Positions 7,894 through 8,625 of a DNA stretch of 8,625 bases are shown one piece after another. This DNA is from an uncultured Clostridia bacterium. GTDB lineage: Bacteria > Bacillota > Clostridia > Oscillospirales > Oscillospiraceae. The stretch covers positions 1 to 8,625 of the forward strand of contig CAMOLY010000042.1 in the NCBI GenBank assembly GCA_946619065.1, given 5' to 3'. Positions within the stretch are counted from its first letter, which is position 1. The number at the start of each line of letters is the position of its first letter. A program made the translations under genes and the position numbers. The notes under the pieces are model-generated. The model did not search any database and was not told the origin of the DNA. It saw nothing but the letters and a program-made list of their open reading frames with translations.

Positions 7894-8625
7894 GGACTCT
7901 CCTTCTTCCTGATTGTTTCCGCCTGTGCACTTGCGATCTCCGCAGGACCCTGCCCGGCGGACGCCTGCGCGGCGGCGGGCTGCGCCAGCGATGCCTGTGC
8001 GGCCAAAGCCTGTGCCGGAAAGGCCTGCGCAGCTGCAGCATGCGCCGCGGAGGCGAAGGCAGCACATGCCTGCGCCGGCGATGCCTGCGCGGCAGCTGCG
8101 TCTGTGGCGACGGCCTGTGCCGCGGCAGCCTGTGCTCTTGACGCGAACGTGGTGAGCGCCTGCCATCTTGATGTCTGCGGCACCAACGTCTGCGGCGCCG
8201 ACGCCTGCCCCACCAATGCCTGCGGCGGGCAGGGCTGCGGCGCGGATGCCGGCTGTGTGGCGAAGGGCTGCGGCGGGTTCGGCTGCGGCGCCGACAGCGG
8301 CTGTGTGGCAAAAGGGTGCGGCGGATTCGGCTGCGGGGCTGACGTGGGCTGCAGAATTGAGGGCTGCGGCGGATACGGCTGCTCTGCCGACGGAGGCTGC
8401 CTGTCAGAGACCTGCGGATCCCATGCAGGACATCACGAAGGGCATGGGGAAGGCGGACACGACGCTGCAGAGGGCAGCGGATTCATGGACAGCTTTGCCG
8501 GCTACGACAGCGCCTTCGACAGCGGTTTTGACGGCGGCAGCTTCGACGGTTTTGACGGCGGCAGCTTCGACGGTGGTGACGACGGCGGCTTTGACGGCGG
8601 AGACGACGGCGGCGGAGACGCCTGA
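7642..8625 (+). CDS. NHLP-leader (proteusin-type) RiPP precursor with giant Cys-periodic core
   Basis: A 327-residue precursor. Residues 1-84 are a typical NHLP leader, related to the nitrile hydratase alpha N-terminus: DAEFREKLKQDSKAAMEELA (22-41), LPEGFRLKF (45-53), NTFVLPD (62-68), then LDMSDLRDVGGG (74-85). C39 cleavage is expected after Gly84 or Gly85. The core is about 242 residues. It runs as a hydrophobic stretch (86-102), a Cys array with five-residue period (104-199), 16-residue Cys/Gly repeats (189-252 and a partial unit), a His-rich patch (261-273) and an Asp/Gly/Phe tail (274-327). All 29 Cys are in the core; the leader has none. No nitrile hydratase metal motif is present, so it is not that enzyme. 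Both radical SAM enzymes and both exporters upstream presumably act on it. Leader identity is strong; the final structure and activity are unknown. The annotated start is ATG 7642, not ATG 7615. The gene is complete, with its TGA as the last three bases of the window. Confidence 0.9.
   Translation: MEWTQQELEELYQATVKKATVDAEFREKLKQDSKAAMEELAGRELPEGFRLKFIEKDPSYANTFVLPDFKGDELDMSDLRDVGGGLSFFLIVSACALAISAGPCPADACAAAGCASDACAAKACAGKACAAAACAAEAKAAHACAGDACAAAASVATACAAAACALDANVVSACHLDVCGTNVCGADACPTNACGGQGCGADAGCVAKGCGGFGCGADSGCVAKGCGGFGCGADVGCRIEGCGGYGCSADGGCLSETCGSHAGHHEGHGEGGHDAAEGSGFMDSFAGYDSAFDSGFDGGSFDGFDGGSFDGGDDGGFDGGDDGGGDA
7951..8238 (+). repeat. Cys pentad array in the precursor core (five-residue period)
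   Basis: Encodes residues 104-199. Cys occupies 17 of the 20 positions spaced exactly five apart; the exceptions are Lys139, Ser154 and Asn169. Most units read x-x-D/K/x-A-C, with Ala the main filler in the first part and Gly, Thr and Asn appearing toward the end. The period holds in protein while codons vary (TGC and TGT, GCC, GCG and GCA), so it is kept at the protein level and is not a recent DNA duplication. Confidence 0.9.
8206..8421 (+). repeat. Four 48-base (16-residue) Cys/Gly repeats plus a partial unit
   Basis: Units begin at 8206, 8254, 8302 and 8350, with a partial unit from 8398. They encode CPTNACGGQGCGADAG, CVAKGCGGFGCGADSG, CVAKGCGGFGCGADVG and CRIEGCGGYGCSADGG, then CLSETC. 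Cys spacing is 5, 5, 6. The second and third units differ by one residue but by several silent bases. The first unit overlaps the end of the pentad array, so the 16-residue unit looks like three pentads with one extra residue. Confidence 0.9.
8524..8571 (+). repeat. Exact 24-base tandem duplication in the Asp/Gly/Phe tail
   Basis: Two identical 24-base copies, 8524-8547 and 8548-8571, each encode GFDGGSFD. Related but imperfect GFD and FDGG units continue to the stop. Unlike the Cys repeats, these copies are identical in DNA, which suggests a recent duplication or slippage event. Confidence 0.9.

Noticed and set aside
6691..8166. Long open frame on the minus strand (491 codons) opposite the second ABC gene and the precursor
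   Set aside because: It is a shadow of two well-supported plus-strand genes. The Arg/Gly-rich part is only the complement of the Ala/Cys codons.
7951..8238. Ordinary pentapeptide-repeat protein (right-handed beta-helix, A(D/N)Lxx units)
   Set aside because: Some units such as ADACA and TNVCG look similar, but the large central Leu/Phe is replaced by Ala or Val throughout, and the leader plus radical SAM context favours a RiPP. A solenoid fold of the core remains possible.
8206..8421. CRISPR-like regularly spaced repeats
   Set aside because: The 48-base period is in frame, repeats abut without unique spacers, and the variation is mainly silent or conservative, as in a coding repeat.
7894..8625. 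Lanthipeptide core
   Set aside because: Ser and Thr are few compared with 29 Cys, and no lanthionine synthetase is in the window.

Overview
The window holds one strand of a tightly packed, GC-rich (about 60% by eye) biosynthetic operon for a ribosomally made, post-translationally modified peptide (RiPP) of the proteusin / NHLP (nitrile-hydratase-leader-peptide) type. GGAGG-type ribosome binding sites, NHLM-type export genes and SPASM radical SAM enzymes suggest a GC-rich anaerobic Firmicute (Clostridia, for example an uncultured gut Lachnospiraceae or Oscillospiraceae member). That placement is inference; no taxonomic marker gene is present.

Layout, all on the + strand: (1) 1-867, the C-terminal part of a radical SAM/SPASM peptide maturase, cut by the window edge; (2) 864-2240, a complete radical SAM peptide epimerase of the PoyD/OspD type; (3) 2237-2818, a very short HlyD-like export adaptor; (4) 2841-5006, a C39 peptidase/permease/ATPase that cleaves the leader and exports; (5) 5071-7587, the partner permease/ATPase without peptidase; (6) 7642-8625, the precursor peptide, ending exactly at the window end. 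The first three genes are joined by ATGA stop/start overlaps. No gene-free stretch exceeds 64 bases, and no terminator is visible inside the window.

Proposed working: the 327-residue precursor has a normal NHLP leader ending in GGG at residues 83-85. The two radical SAM enzymes act on the core while the leader is attached (thioether or other crosslinks by the SPASM enzyme, L-to-D epimerisation by the PoyD-like enzyme). The C39 transporter then cuts after the Gly-Gly, and the two ABC proteins plus the adaptor export the product.

The precursor is the striking part. Its core is about 242 residues, far larger than described proteusin cores. It consists of a hydrophobic segment directly after the cleavage site, then a Cys array with an exact five-residue period, then four 16-residue Gly/Cys repeats, then a His-rich patch and an Asp/Gly/Phe tail free of Cys, Lys and Arg. 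The core has 29 Cys, and ten of them have Asp at +3. I do not recognise this core architecture from any characterised RiPP; it is the best candidate here for an undescribed system.
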